A stretch of DNA of 42,968 nucleotides from Candidatus Aminicenantota bacterium (GCA_016927475.1 JAFGMO010000022.1:1-42968); one strand, 5' to 3'. Positions 7,921 to 19,483 are shown, numbered from the stretch's first letter. Notes: generated from the sequence alone by a model not told the origin. Program-made: numbers and translations.

Positions 7921-8712
7921 ATGGAAAATTTGTGGACCAGATGCAATAACTGCCGGCGCATCCTCTACAAGCAGGATATTATTGATAATCTTTCCGTCTG
8001 TCCGGCCTGCAATTTTCATTTCAGAATTTCCGCCATTGAACGCCTCAATATGCTCTTTGATGAAGCAGTCTACCAGACCTTTGACGACAATATCTTAGCT
8101 CAAGACCCGCTGAATTTTGTGGATAAAATGAAATATTCCGAGAGACTGGTTCAGAATGTTGAAAAAACAAACCTGAATGAAGCCGTTGTTAATGCCGTGG
8201 GTACAATGGGTGGAATACGGGTTTTTATTTCCGTCATGGATTTCAGTTTTATGGGGGGGAGTATGGGATCCGTCGTGGGGGAGAAAATCACTAGGGCAGC
8301 AGAGCGAGCTCTAAAGGAGAAGGCGCCTCTGATTACTGTTTCCTGTTCTGGAGGAGCCCGAATGCAGGAAGGCGTTCTCTCTTTGATGCAGCTCATGAAA
8401 ACAAGCTCGGCCGTGGCTCGCCTGAGCCAAGCGAGCCTTCCTTTTATATCCGTTATGGCCGATCCCACGACCGGAGGCACCACGGCCAGTTTTGCCATGT
8501 TGGGAGATATCAATATTGCCGAGCCCAATGCTTTGATCGGATTCGCCGGTCCCAGGGTTATCGAACAGACCATACGGGAAAAGCTTCCAAAGGGTTTCCA
8601 GAGGTCGGAATTCCTTCTTGAGCACGGCATGCTGGATGATGTTGTCGAGAGAAAACACCTTCGGGATTATATTATTCGAGCCCTGCGTCTTTTTCTCAAC
8701 AGCCCTCAATGA
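7921..8712 (+). CDS. accD: Acetyl-CoA carboxylase carboxyltransferase subunit beta
   Basis: This subunit pairs with AccA to transfer the carboxyl group from carboxybiotin to acetyl-CoA, giving malonyl-CoA for fatty-acid synthesis in the cytoplasm. The N-terminal zinc ribbon has cysteines at 8, 11, 27 and 30. The crotonase-like core has MDFSFMGGSMGSVVGEK and CSGGARMQEG, with the GGTTASFAMLGD stretch that forms the oxyanion region. At 263 residues it is slightly shorter than most AccD proteins, which carry 20-30 residues ahead of the zinc ribbon; no good upstream start was seen. Its stop overlaps the start of folC by four bases, the accD-folC pairing found in many bacteria. accA, accB and accC are not in the window. 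Confidence 0.95.
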   Translation: MENLWTRCNNCRRILYKQDIIDNLSVCPACNFHFRISAIERLNMLFDEAVYQTFDDNILAQDPLNFVDKMKYSERLVQNVEKTNLNEAVVNAVGTMGGIRVFISVMDFSFMGGSMGSVVGEKITRAAERALKEKAPLITVSCSGGARMQEGVLSLMQLMKTSSAVARLSQASLPFISVMADPTTGGTTASFAMLGDINIAEPNALIGFAGPRVIEQTIREKLPKGFQRSEFLLEHGMLDDVVERKHLRDYIIRALRLFLNSPQ

Positions 8713-10004
8713 ATTATGAACAGTGCCTGGCCTATCTGGACAGCATCCAAAATCTCGGCATAAAGTTCGGCCTCGATAATGTTCGTGCCATCCTCTTAGC
8801 TTTAGGAAATCCCCATCTGGAATATCCCTCCCTTCTTGTTGCCGGAAGCAACGGAAAGGGCTCCGTCTGTGCCATGTTGGCGCGGATCCTCGAACTTCAT
8901 GGATACCGGACCGGCTTGTACACTTCCCCGCATCTTATCGATTTAAGGGAAAGAATACGCCTGAACGGCCGGATGGTTTCCCGTCAGTGTTTTTGCCGCA
9001 ACCTGACAGCTCTCAAGGATTGCATAGACGAGTTGATCGCAAAGAAAATTTTGATCTCGGTTCCGACTTATTTCGAGATGATGACCTGTTTGGCTTTTCT
9101 CTGTTTTAAAGAGAGAAAGGTGAACATGGCGGTCCTTGAAGTAGGTATGGGGGGCCGGTTCGACGCGACCAATGTTGTTACACCGCTGGTCTCCGTCATC
9201 ACGACCATTTCCGGAGAGCATAAGAAATATTTGGGAGATACCCTTGCCCGGATCGCTTTTGAGAAAGCGGGAATCATCAAACCGGATGTACACGTCGTCT
9301 GCGGAGTTCGTCATGGAGAGGCCTACGATGTTATTAAAAAACGGGCCGAAGAATTGAAGGCCCCATTTTTCGGCGTGTTTAACGGAAAGCGCCGGTTGGA
9401 AACCATGAAACGTGGTGGAAAATTTGCTTTTACCTACAGATCGGATTCCCGGGAATATTCATTTTGTCCATCTCTCCGGGGGGAACATCAGGGAAGAAAT
9501 GCAGCCATCGCTGTGGCCGCTGCTGAAGTTCTATCCGGGATCCATGAAAAGATTCCCTCGGAAACAGTTGTCAGGGGGGTGGAGAGTACACTTTGGGAGG
9601 GACGTCTGGAAGTATATTCCCAAAATCCTCTTGTTCTTTTAGATGGTGCCCACAATGAAGAAGGTGCCCTGGCCCTGCGAAATTACATACGGGAATTTGT
9701 CTCTCCGCCGGTGATCCTTATTTTCGCCGTTATGCGGGATAAGGAGATCGACCTGCTGGCTGATATCCTTTTTCCGCTTGCGAAAAAAGTATTTCTGACC
9801 AGCTTTCCTTATTTTAGGGCCGCGTCGCCCCGGGAGATCAAGGGCAGAACAAAATTTCACGAAAAAATCGTTTTAGAACCTGTTGTTAGACGGGCTGTTC
9901 AACGGGCTCTTCATGAAGCCGGTCCTGATGGCAGTGTTGTTGTGGCCGGTTCTCTTTTTTTGGTGGGAGAAGTCAAGAGGATATGGGGTCAAGTCTTTGC
10001 TTGA
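8709..10004 (+). CDS. folC: Folylpolyglutamate synthase / dihydrofolate synthase
   Basis: The enzyme adds L-glutamate to dihydropteroate and/or to folates using ATP, in the cytoplasm. The 431-residue protein has the Mur-ligase-type P-loop GSNGKGS (46-52), then TGLYTSPHL and RIRLNG. EVGMGGRFDATN is the metal- and nucleotide-binding segment, and LLDGAHNEEG in the C-terminal domain is the family signature. Length is normal for FolC. It overlaps accD by ATGA. The last six codons and the stop lie inside an inverted-repeat arm (9985-10004), so the present C-terminus may have been set by insertion of a repeat. Confidence 0.93.
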   Translation: MNYEQCLAYLDSIQNLGIKFGLDNVRAILLALGNPHLEYPSLLVAGSNGKGSVCAMLARILELHGYRTGLYTSPHLIDLRERIRLNGRMVSRQCFCRNLTALKDCIDELIAKKILISVPTYFEMMTCLAFLCFKERKVNMAVLEVGMGGRFDATNVVTPLVSVITTISGEHKKYLGDTLARIAFEKAGIIKPDVHVVCGVRHGEAYDVIKKRAEELKAPFFGVFNGKRRLETMKRGGKFAFTYRSDSREYSFCPSLRGEHQGRNAAIAVAAAEVLSGIHEKIPSETVVRGVESTLWEGRLEVYSQNPLVLLDGAHNEEGALALRNYIREFVSPPVILIFAVMRDKEIDLLADILFPLAKKVFLTSFPYFRAASPREIKGRTKFHEKIVLEPVVRRAVQRALHEAGPDGSVVVAGSLFLVGEVKRIWGQVFA

Positions 10005-10138
10005 TTCATTTGTTTCATTAGATGTGATTGAGATATGTTGTTAAGAATTGAATCTTCTTTCGTTTTTTAGATGACATACGATGCTCAATGCTTTTACCTT
10101 AAGGATATGAGGATATAAGTCAAGCAAAGACTTGCCCC
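9985..10138. repeat. 154-bp inverted-repeat element abutting folC
   Basis: GGGG-T-CAAGTCTTTGCTTGA (9985-10004) and the reverse complement of 10120-10138 share 15 exact bases plus GGGG, with one extra T in the left arm. The left arm encodes the end of folC including its TGA stop. The interior has no ORF. GAGGATAT occurs just outside the left arm (9977-9984) and just inside the right one (10109-10116). The pattern suggests a non-autonomous element or a pair of REP-like half-sites. No transposase is nearby. Confidence 0.5.
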
Positions 10139-10204
10139 CTGCTTGCTTTTTTATAATAAAAGTGCTAATCTTTTTTTTAATTCTTTTCACCCATTTCATT
10201 AAAA

Positions 10205-10624
10205 ATGTTATCAGTCGATATAGGCGCGGTGTTCGTCCTTCTTCTTATCTGGATCCTCCTTATTGCTTTGACTCGTTTTTTCTACAATCCTATGAGAAAA
10301 GTCATGGGGGAAAGGGAGAAGATTGTAGATGGTGGGAAAGAAGCTTATGACAGGGCCGTAGAAGATTATGAAAAAGCTATGGAAGACATTGAAAAAAAAG
10401 TAAAAGAAGCCAGAAATGAGGCGTTGAAATCCCGGGATAAAATCGAGGAAGAGGCAGCGCATCAAAGAGAAAAAATGCTTTCGGATAGTAATATGGAATA
10501 CAGGAAGAGGATAGAAAAAGTCAAAAAGACACTGATGGAGAATATGGGAAATTTGAAAAAGGATATGAAAGAACGAAGTGATGCTTTAGCGGAACAGGTC
10601 GTACAGAAAATACTAAACATATGA
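10205..10624 (+). CDS. ATP synthase F0 subunit b' (b-type)
   Basis: The 139-residue protein has one N-terminal membrane helix (about 8-27, IGAVFVLLLIWILLIALTRF), the FYNPMRKVMGERE junction seen at the base of b-type stalk subunits, and then a long, highly charged coiled coil to the end. Together with the next gene it would form a heterodimeric peripheral stalk holding the F1 head to the F0 sector. It is the first gene of the ATP synthase cluster. There is no clear ribosome-binding site; a TATAAT (10152-10157) lies upstream just after the inverted-repeat element. The stop overlaps the next start by four bases. Confidence 0.8.
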   Translation: MLSVDIGAVFVLLLIWILLIALTRFFYNPMRKVMGEREKIVDGGKEAYDRAVEDYEKAMEDIEKKVKEARNEALKSRDKIEEEAAHQREKMLSDSNMEYRKRIEKVKKTLMENMGNLKKDMKERSDALAEQVVQKILNI

Positions 10625-11202
10625 ATAGAAAACCAGCGGCTTTTCTTCTTCTCTTAATAGTGCCCTTTGTTTTTGCCCAACCGGAACATGGAGAGGAACA
10701 TTCGGGTCACGGATCCGATTTTCTGGGGATGCTGGTCAATTTTATTGTTCTCTTCGGCGGCCTGACGCTGGTTCTTTATAAGCCGGTCAAGAAATTCCTT
10801 GCCCAAAGAACGAAAGATGTGTCGGTAGCTCTCAAAGAAGCTGAAAAGTTAAAAGCGGAGATGGAGGCGAAAATCAAGGAAAGCGGCGAACGGCTTGCGC
10901 GTCTAAACGAGGATATCGACAGAATCAAAAAGCAGGCCATTGAAGAGGGGGAACAAGAAAAAGAACGTATCATAAAACTGGCCGAAAAAGAGGCCGGGAG
11001 AATCCGCCGTATCGCTGAGCAGGAAGTGGAGATGATTCTAAAATCTGGGGAAAAAGAATTGAGAGAATATGCGGCTGAGCTGGCTGTTGAGGCGGCCCGT
11101 GAGAAGGTGAAGAAAAAAATCACAAAAGATCTGCACACCGTGTTGATCGACCGATCCATAAATATGCTGGACAATCGCCATGAGAAATCAAAAACTGGTT
11201 AG
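10621..11202 (+). CDS. atpF: ATP synthase F0 subunit b
   Basis: The product has 193 residues. It begins with a signal-peptide-like hydrophobic stretch (AAFLLLLIVPFVFAQ), then a short histidine/glutamate-rich linker (EHGEEHSGHG). A membrane helix (DFLGMLVNFIVLFGGLTLVLY) is followed by KPVKKFLAQR and a long coiled coil typical of the b stalk. If the first hydrophobic stretch is cleaved, the His-rich linker would face the periplasm; otherwise the protein has two membrane helices. It follows b' with an ATGA overlap and overlaps the delta gene by 23 bases. Confidence 0.9.
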   Translation: MNRKPAAFLLLLIVPFVFAQPEHGEEHSGHGSDFLGMLVNFIVLFGGLTLVLYKPVKKFLAQRTKDVSVALKEAEKLKAEMEAKIKESGERLARLNEDIDRIKKQAIEEGEQEKERIIKLAEKEAGRIRRIAEQEVEMILKSGEKELREYAAELAVEAAREKVKKKITKDLHTVLIDRSINMLDNRHEKSKTG

Positions 11203-11722
11203 AAAGTATACGCAGGGCCTGGTTAACGCCCTTAAAGATGAAAAGGAATTCAAAAGTATATTCAGCGAGGTGAGGGATTTTTTTAATTTGCTGACCAGCC
11301 AGCAAAAGCTCAAGGATGTTTTTGTTAATCGGTTCCTTCCTTTCTCAAAGAAGACTCAAATATTTGAAGAAATTTTTAAGAATAAAAAAATACGGGGGAA
11401 GACCTACCGCTTTTTATATCTCCTTTTCGAAAATGATCGTCTTGAGTTGCTTGAAGATATTATCGCTGAACTTCCGGATGCCTGGAATGAAAAAAAAGGT
11501 ATCAGTTCCTTTGAAGTCCGGTCCGTGATTCCTTTAAATGAGAATCAGAAAAGGAGATTGGCCAGGAAGCTCGAATCTATGGAGAAAAAACCGGTCGTTT
11601 TAAAATTTAAAATCGAAGAGGACCTGATTGGGGGACTTTGGATCAAGAGGGGAGACATTGTCTATGATGTTTCAATTAGGGGAGATCTATACAGTCTGAA
11701 AGAAAAAATTTCTCAAGGGTAA
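11180..11722 (+). CDS. atpH: ATP synthase F1 subunit delta
   Basis: The 180-residue protein matches the OSCP/delta family in length and pattern. The N-terminal helical domain begins KLVRKYTQGLVNALKDE. The C-terminal part holds the conserved segment DLIGGLWIKRGDIVYDVSIRGDLYSLKEKI. It joins the top of the alpha3beta3 head to the b-type stalk. It overlaps atpF by 23 bases and is six bases from atpA, so translation is likely coupled. Confidence 0.92.
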   Translation: MRNQKLVRKYTQGLVNALKDEKEFKSIFSEVRDFFNLLTSQQKLKDVFVNRFLPFSKKTQIFEEIFKNKKIRGKTYRFLYLLFENDRLELLEDIIAELPDAWNEKKGISSFEVRSVIPLNENQKRRLARKLESMEKKPVVLKFKIEEDLIGGLWIKRGDIVYDVSIRGDLYSLKEKISQG

Positions 11723-11728
11723 ACAAAT

Positions 11729-13246
11729 ATGGAAATAAAAGCCGATGAAATCAGCAAAATCATTCAGAAACAAATAGAGGGATATAAATTTGACGTCAAT
11801 GTCCAGGAAGTGGGAAGGGTCACTTCCGTCGGGGACGGGATCGCGAAGGTCTACGGTCTGGAACAGGTGATGTACAATGAACTTCTGGAATTTCCCCGTG
11901 ACGTTTACGGTATTGCTCTAAACCTTGAAGAGGACAGCGTCGGGGTTGTTCTTTTAGGTGAGAGCCACCTTGTTAGAGAAGAAGATCTTGTTAAGCGGAC
12001 CCACCGTATCATGCAGGTTCCGGCCGGACCGGCTATGATCGGAAGGGTTGTGAATCCTTTAGGGAAGCCTCTTGACGACAAGGGCCCCATTAAGTCGGAT
12101 GTGTACATGTATGTGGAACGCCTTGCTCCGGGAGTCGTAGAACGTCTCCCGGTTAAAAATCCGCTGCAGACCGGTATCAAAGCTATTGATGCCCTGTTCC
12201 CGATCGGAAGAGGGCAGCGGGAGCTCATAATCGGAGACCGGCAAACGGGGAAAACGGCCATCGCCATCGATACCATCATCAACCAAAAAGGACAGGATGT
12301 CATCTGTGTTTACGTGGCCATCGGGCAGAAAAATTCCACTGTCGCTCAGATCATAAAGGTTCTTGAGAATAATGGAGCCATGGATTTTTCGATCGTTGTT
12401 TCCGCTTCAGCCAGCGATCCTTCATCTCTCCAGTACCTGGCTCCCTACAGCGGTTGTGCCATCGGAGAGTATTTCCGCGACAACGGCCAGCATGCCCTTA
12501 TAGTGTATGATGACCTGTCCAAGCATGCTGCCGCTTACCGGGAAATTTCCCTCCTGTTAAGAAGGCCCCCAGGACGGGAGGCCTATCCGGGAGACGTTTT
12601 TTACCTCCATGCTCGCCTCTTGGAACGGGCGGCTAAATACAACGAAGAAAACGGAGGAGGCTCTTTGACGGCATTGCCCATCATTGAAACCCAGGCTGGT
12701 GATGTTTCGGGTTATATCCCGACCAATGTCATATCCATCACGGACGGACAGATTTACCTGGAACCCGAGCTGTTTAACGCCGGGGTGCGGCCGGCGATAA
12801 ATGTAGGGATTTCAGTCTCCCGTGTTGGAGGAAACGCTCAGATCAAGGCCATGAAACAGGTAGCTGGAAAGCTCAAGCTGGACTTAGCCCAGTACCGGGA
12901 ACTCGTCACCTTTGCCCAGTTTGGTACGGAATTGGATAAGGCCAGTCAGAGCCAGCTCGATAGGGGACTTAGGCTGACCGAGATTCTCAAACAGAACCAG
13001 TACAAGCCTCTTTCGGTCGAGAGACAGATTTTGATCGTGTTTGCGGGGAACAGGGGATTTTTAGATGAGTTTGAAGTTCAACAGATCAAGGATTATGAGG
13101 TCAAACTATATGAATATTTTGAAAAAGAGCACCGGGACATTATAAAAAAGCTGGCAGAGAAGGGAGAGATTGACAACGACACGGATGAAGCCATGACCAG
13201 TGCCTTCGAAGAATTCAACAAAAGATTTAAGGAAGGGACGGTCTGA
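11729..13246 (+). CDS. atpA: ATP synthase F1 subunit alpha
   Basis: The 505-residue alpha subunit forms the non-catalytic nucleotide sites of the F1 hexamer. The P-loop GDRQTGKTA is at residues 169-177, and the alpha-family signature [14 protein letters not shown] follows near residue 355. N-terminal beta-barrel ([20 protein letters not shown]) and C-terminal helical domains are complete. AAGGGT precedes the ATG. The gene is one base from atpG. Confidence 0.98.
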   Translation: MEIKADEISKIIQKQIEGYKFDVNVQEVGRVTSVGDGIAKVYGLEQVMYNELLEFPRDVYGIALNLEEDSVGVVLLGESHLVREEDLVKRTHRIMQVPAGPAMIGRVVNPLGKPLDDKGPIKSDVYMYVERLAPGVVERLPVKNPLQTGIKAIDALFPIGRGQRELIIGDRQTGKTAIAIDTIINQKGQDVICVYVAIGQKNSTVAQIIKVLENNGAMDFSIVVSASASDPSSLQYLAPYSGCAIGEYFRDNGQHALIVYDDLSKHAAAYREISLLLRRPPGREAYPGDVFYLHARLLERAAKYNEENGGGSLTALPIIETQAGDVSGYIPTNVISITDGQIYLEPELFNAGVRPAINVGISVSRVGGNAQIKAMKQVAGKLKLDLAQYRELVTFAQFGTELDKASQSQLDRGLRLTEILKQNQYKPLSVERQILIVFAGNRGFLDEFEVQQIKDYEVKLYEYFEKEHRDIIKKLAEKGEIDNDTDEAMTSAFEEFNKRFKEGTV

Positions 13247-13247
13247 A

Positions 13248-15883
<2,636 letters not shown>

Positions 15884-15894
<11 letters not shown>

Positions 15895-16639
15895 TGAACA
15901 GTTCGTAGGCAGCGATGAAAGCCTGGATACATTTTACCGGGGACGTATCCTTGTTCTTCAGAAAAAAAGGGGCTACCGCTTTTCCATAGACGCTCCTCTA
16001 CTGGCAAACTTCATCAGAACCGGCCCAGGGGATGAATTATTGGAGATGGGAGCGGGCAGCGGAATCATTTCCCTTCTTCTGAGCATCAAACCGTTCCGGC
16101 ATATAACCGCTGTTGAAATCCAACCAGCCCTCGTGAATATGGCTGAGAGAAGCATTCGGTTGAACGGGCTGGAAAACCGTATAACCTTGCTTCAGGCCGA
16201 CCTTCGGTTATTCAATCCCGGAAAAAAGTTCGACGTTGTTTTCTCCAATCCGCCCTATATCGCCGGAAACCGGGGACGTTTGAGCCGGGACGAGGAAAAA
16301 TCCATTGCTAAACACGAGTTAAAATGTAATATATTTGATATAATGCGCAGGACCGGAGATCTTTTAATGGCAAACGGAAAGTCCTTCTTTATCTTTCCGG
16401 CGCACCGCCGAAAGGATTTTACGAAGGCCGTGCATCTTGCGGGGCTACACATCCAGGTGGTCCGGGAAGTCAGGCCCCGCAGGGATGAACCGGCTAATTT
16501 TTTCCTGTTTGCATGCGGTTTTCAACAACGGAAGGTCGAGGCCTTGCCGCCTCTTGTCCTTTTTAAGGCGGATGGAACGTATACGGACGAAACGGAGAAT
16601 ATATTTTCTGGGAGATTGAATGCTGAAAACACTGCGTAA
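15884..16639 (+). CDS. TrmN6-like tRNA1(Val) adenine-N6 methyltransferase
   Basis: The 251-residue product is a class I methyltransferase of the YfiC/TrmN6 type. The SAM site is LEMGAGSG (53-60), the acidic strand-two end is VEIQ, and SNPPY (121-125) is the base-flipping motif of N6-adenine and N5-glutamine methyltransferases. The N-terminal RILVLQKKRGYRFSIDAPLLANF is typical of TrmN6, which methylates A37 of tRNA-Val; other targets (HemK-like) are less likely given this N-terminus. The ATG at 15884 was chosen because homologues begin here; an in-frame ATG at 15833 lies within atpC. It overlaps atpC by 11 bases and the next gene by 20, so it may be translated from the ATP synthase transcript. 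Confidence 0.82.
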
Positions 16640-17432
16640 TCTGAAGGACCTCTACAAGTGCCGGGCCCTCATCCAGAACCTGGTCAGCAGGGAGCTCAAG
16701 GCGCGTTACCGGGGAACGGTACTGGGTTTTCTCTGGTCGTTTTTTAACCCGCTCCTTTTGATGACCGTCTATACCATTGTTTTCGGCATCATCATCAGGC
16801 CGCGTGATGAATCCATCGGTGCTTCACCATGGCTTTATGCTCTGTACCTCTTCTGCGGCATTTTGCCGTGGACCTGGTTTTCCTCTTCTTCTCTTGAATC
16901 TGCCAATGTGCTCATGGTCCAGGGAAATCTCATCAAAAAAGTTCTCTTTCCGGCTGAGGTCCTGCCGGTGGTCGTCGTCATAAGCAATCTCATTCATTTT
17001 CTCTTCGGATTACCCATTCTCTTTTTGTTCGTCCCCATTTTCGGTAAGGCGTACACGGTGTATCTGCTGTTTCTTCCGCTGGTTATATTGATCCAGCTTA
17101 TTTTTTCGCTGGGTTTTTCTTTTCTCATTTCCTCTTTGACCGTTCATTTTCGTGATATCAAGGACATCCTGACCAACCTCATCACGTTCTGGTTTTTCGC
17201 CTCTCCGATCGTCTATTCCGAAAAGCTGGTTGAGGGAAAACCCTGGTTGGAAACACTTCTGAGCCTCAATCCCATGACCCACATCATGCAGGGTTATCAG
17301 AACTGCATTTTTTTCGGGACCATGATCCGCTGGAAGAGGTTGGGAGTGACTTTTCTTCTTTCCCTTCTGCTGTTTTATATAGGGTATTATGTTTTTAACA
17401 GACTCAGGGAATCCTTTCCGGAGGAGGTCTGA
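16620..17432 (+). CDS. wzm: ABC-2 polysaccharide export permease (Wzm-like)
   Basis: The 270-residue integral membrane protein has about six hydrophobic segments and the ABC-2 export family start LVSRELKARYRGTVLGFLWSFFNPLLLMTVYTIVFG, which includes the amphipathic gate helix and first membrane helix of Wzm/TagG. It would pair with the ATPase encoded next to move a lipid-linked O-antigen or similar glycan across the inner membrane. It overlaps the preceding gene by 20 bases and directly abuts wzt. The GT cluster at 4.1-7.3 kb could supply the substrate; that is inference. Confidence 0.9.
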   Translation: MLKTLRNLKDLYKCRALIQNLVSRELKARYRGTVLGFLWSFFNPLLLMTVYTIVFGIIIRPRDESIGASPWLYALYLFCGILPWTWFSSSSLESANVLMVQGNLIKKVLFPAEVLPVVVVISNLIHFLFGLPILFLFVPIFGKAYTVYLLFLPLVILIQLIFSLGFSFLISSLTVHFRDIKDILTNLITFWFFASPIVYSEKLVEGKPWLETLLSLNPMTHIMQGYQNCIFFGTMIRWKRLGVTFLLSLLLFYIGYYVFNRLRESFPEEV

Positions 17433-18704
17433 GTGTACGCCATAGATATCGACAACGTCACGCGCATCTATCAGAAATATTCCGCCCGGCATCGTTTTAA
17501 GACCTTTAAAAGCGCCCTGGTTAAGGGTGACCTGTTCAAGGCCCTCAAACCCGATGAACTGGTGATGGCCCTGGATGGTGTGGATATCAAGATCGAGAAA
17601 GGAACCACATTCGGTGTTATCGGAGAAAACGGATCAGGGAAAAGCACTCTCCTCAAGCTGGTGGCCGGGATCACCAAGCCGACTTCCGGAAACGTTACGG
17701 TTGACGGAAAAGTTTCGGCGCTCATCGAGCTGGGAGCGGGATTCCATCCGGAGATCACGGGCCGGGAGAATGTCTATATCAACGGCATCATGCTCGGTTT
17801 GAGCAAAAAAGAAATCAGCCAAAAGTTCGATCAGATCGTTCGTTTTGCCGAGCTGGAAGATTTCATTGATGTCCCCGTCAAAACCTATTCTTCAGGTATG
17901 TACATGCGCCTCGGTTTTTCGGTGGCCATCAATGTCAATCCGGATATCCTTCTCATCGATGAGGTGCTGGCCGTAGGGGATGCTTCTTTTGTTCCCAAAT
18001 GTCTGGACAGGATCGATGATTTCCGCCGCCGGAAAAAAACCATCCTTTTCGTCAGCCACGACCTGGCTACAGTGGAGAAGATCTGTGACCGGGTAGCCTG
18101 GCTTAAGGAAGGCCGGATCATAACCATCGGGAAACCGAAAAGGGTTGTTGACGCCTACATGCAGGATGTGACCGAAAAACAAGAAGAATCGTTTGAAACC
18201 CGTCAGAGAGAGGTTGCGGAAGAGGAAATCTTTGAGGAAGACCGGCGGGAGAACCGCTGGGGAAAGCGGGAAATCGAGATCAAGAAGGTGAGGCTGAAAA
18301 GCCTGAAGGGGAAGGAGAAACATGTTTTTTCCCCAAACGAAGGATTGATCATCGAGATGGAAGTTTGTTCTTACTCAAAAATCAAGGATTTTGTTTTTGG
18401 AATCGGTATTTTTAATTCCCAGGGAATTTGCTGCTATGGGACAAATACTAACCTTGAGGAAATAAAACCCGTTTCCATACAGGGGGACGGTCTGGTAACC
18501 TGCCGGCTGGAAAAGCTGAACCTGATAAACGGAACGTATTACCTGGACGTAGCCGTCCACAAAAAGGACGGATATCCTTACGACTACCACCAGAATCTTT
18601 ATTCTTTTCTGGTATCAGCACCTTCCTACAAAGATGTCGGCATCGCCCGCCCGCCGCATTCCTGGTCGTTTTCACAGGATATAAAGATACAACGGTCCGA
18701 ATGA
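17433..18704 (+). CDS. wzt: ABC exporter ATPase with O-antigen-binding C-terminal domain (Wzt-like)
   Basis: The 423-residue protein energises the Wzm permease. Walker A GENGSGKS (64-71), signature YSSGM (152-156), Walker B ending DE (176-177) and H-loop H209 are all intact. After a charged linker (about 232-275), residues about 280-420 look like a Wzt_C carbohydrate-binding beta-sandwich, which in characterised O-antigen exporters recognises the glycan end. The start is GTG at 17433, immediately after the wzm TGA, with GGAGG just before. Confidence 0.92.
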   Translation: MYAIDIDNVTRIYQKYSARHRFKTFKSALVKGDLFKALKPDELVMALDGVDIKIEKGTTFGVIGENGSGKSTLLKLVAGITKPTSGNVTVDGKVSALIELGAGFHPEITGRENVYINGIMLGLSKKEISQKFDQIVRFAELEDFIDVPVKTYSSGMYMRLGFSVAINVNPDILLIDEVLAVGDASFVPKCLDRIDDFRRRKKTILFVSHDLATVEKICDRVAWLKEGRIITIGKPKRVVDAYMQDVTEKQEESFETRQREVAEEEIFEEDRRENRWGKREIEIKKVRLKSLKGKEKHVFSPNEGLIIEMEVCSYSKIKDFVFGIGIFNSQGICCYGTNTNLEEIKPVSIQGDGLVTCRLEKLNLINGTYYLDVAVHKKDGYPYDYHQNLYSFLVSAPSYKDVGIARPPHSWSFSQDIKIQRSE

Positions 18705-18735
18705 AAAGATATATGATCGCTGGTCCTAGAGGATT

Positions 18736-19215
18736 ATGAAGCGCAAAATTTTTTATCAAAAAGAATTAAAGGCAATCGTAAAGCGGTACCAGCAAAAGGG
18801 AAAAACCGTGGTTTTTACCAATGGGTGTTTTGACCTGCTTCATGGCGGCCATGTTTTTCTTTTTCAGAAGGCGAAAAAAGAAGGGGATATTCTCATTGTA
18901 GCCTTAAATGAGGATGATTCCGTTCGAAGACTGAAGGGGCCCGCGCGCCCCGTTTTTCCCCTAAAGGAGAGGCTCGAGATTCTGTCCGCCCTGGAGGATA
19001 TTGATTATCTTACGTCTTTTCCCGAGGACACTCCCCGGAAAATCGTATCTTTTCTTCTCCCTGACGTTTTGGTTAAGGGGGGTGACTGGGGTATTGATGA
19101 AATCATCGGGCGCAGAGAGGTTGAGGCGGCTGGAGGGAAAGTTGTCCGTATTCCCTATCTGAAGGGCAGCTCGACGACTGAGATTATCGAACGGATAAAA
19201 AAAACCCGCTCTTAG
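18736..19215 (+). CDS. rfaE2: D-glycero-beta-D-manno-heptose 1-phosphate adenylyltransferase (RfaE2/HldE C-domain)
   Basis: The 159-residue nucleotidyltransferase-fold protein has [13 protein letters not shown] with the HxGH catalytic histidines at 36 and 39. It also has [28 protein letters not shown] and the C-terminal GSSTTEII, the pattern of the RfaE domain II. It would join AMP to heptose 1-phosphate to make the activated heptose for the LPS inner core. The kinase domain fused in enterobacterial HldE is absent, so it must be encoded elsewhere. It follows wzt by 31 bases and ends at a strong terminator. A glycerol-phosphate cytidylyltransferase is a less likely alternative. Confidence 0.87.
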   Translation: MKRKIFYQKELKAIVKRYQQKGKTVVFTNGCFDLLHGGHVFLFQKAKKEGDILIVALNEDDSVRRLKGPARPVFPLKERLEILSALEDIDYLTSFPEDTPRKIVSFLLPDVLVKGGDWGIDEIIGRREVEAAGGKVVRIPYLKGSSTTEIIERIKKTRS

Positions 19216-19239
19216 GTATAAGAACGGGTTTTTTTATTG
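19199..19239. terminator. Bidirectional intrinsic terminator
   Basis: AACCCG-C-TCTTA pairs with TAAGA-A-CGGGTT around a GGTA loop. A T-run follows on the plus strand (19229-19235), and an A-run precedes the stem, which gives a T-run on the minus strand too. It would end the wzm-wzt-rfaE2 transcript (the rfaE2 stop is inside the stem) and also the small minus-strand unit starting near 19366. Confidence 0.85.
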
Positions 19240-19267
19240 TGTGAGCCTTTTTCCATCCTGCTCAGGA

Positions 19268-19324
19268 TTAGCTAAAGCAGCCTTCGGAACAATGAGCGGT
19301 CCGGGGGACGGCATATCTTTTCAT
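19268..19324 (-). CDS. Candidate 18-residue peptide gene
   Basis: An ATG at 19324 is preceded at six bases by TAGGAG (19336-19331) and begins MKRYAVPRTAHCSEGCFS, ending at TAA 19268. It has two cysteines and a net positive charge, and no family is recognised. A second reading frame from ATG 19314 gives a 26-residue product that stops at 19236-19234, just at the terminator; the two frames would join if the five-C run at about 19302-19306 lost one base. The unit has its own promoter and terminator, so transcription is well supported; whether peptide, and from which frame, or an untranslated small RNA is the product is unknown. Confidence 0.4.
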   Translation of the reverse strand: MKRYAVPRTAHCSEGCFS

Positions 19325-19340
19325 GGTGAACTCCTAAATA

Positions 19341-19369
19341 TAATGGTTGCTGTAACGCAGCATACATTA
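19341..19369 (-). other. 5'-leader hairpin of the small unit
   Basis: On the minus strand TAATG-TAT-GCTG-CGTTA-CAGC-AAC-CATTA forms two stacked stems with a symmetric 3x3 internal loop. It would lie at the very 5' end of the transcript, between the -10 box and the ribosome-binding site, and could protect the RNA or bind a ligand. Confidence 0.45.
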
Positions 19370-19372
19370 CTA

Positions 19373-19401
19373 AATATATCTATTTTATATGGATTAGTCA
19401 A
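19373..19401 (-). promoter_or_regulatory. Sigma-70-type promoter of the small minus-strand unit
   Basis: On the minus strand TTGACT (19401-19396) and TATATT (19378-19373) are separated by 17 bases, close to consensus. The start point would be near 19366, 42 bases ahead of the ATG at 19324. Confidence 0.6.
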
Positions 19402-19483
19402 TAGAATATTAGAATATTTTAATAATAATTTTCCTCAGAGTCTTGAACCTGCTTTTTTTTGTGAAGGTCTGCTCAAGTGGCAG

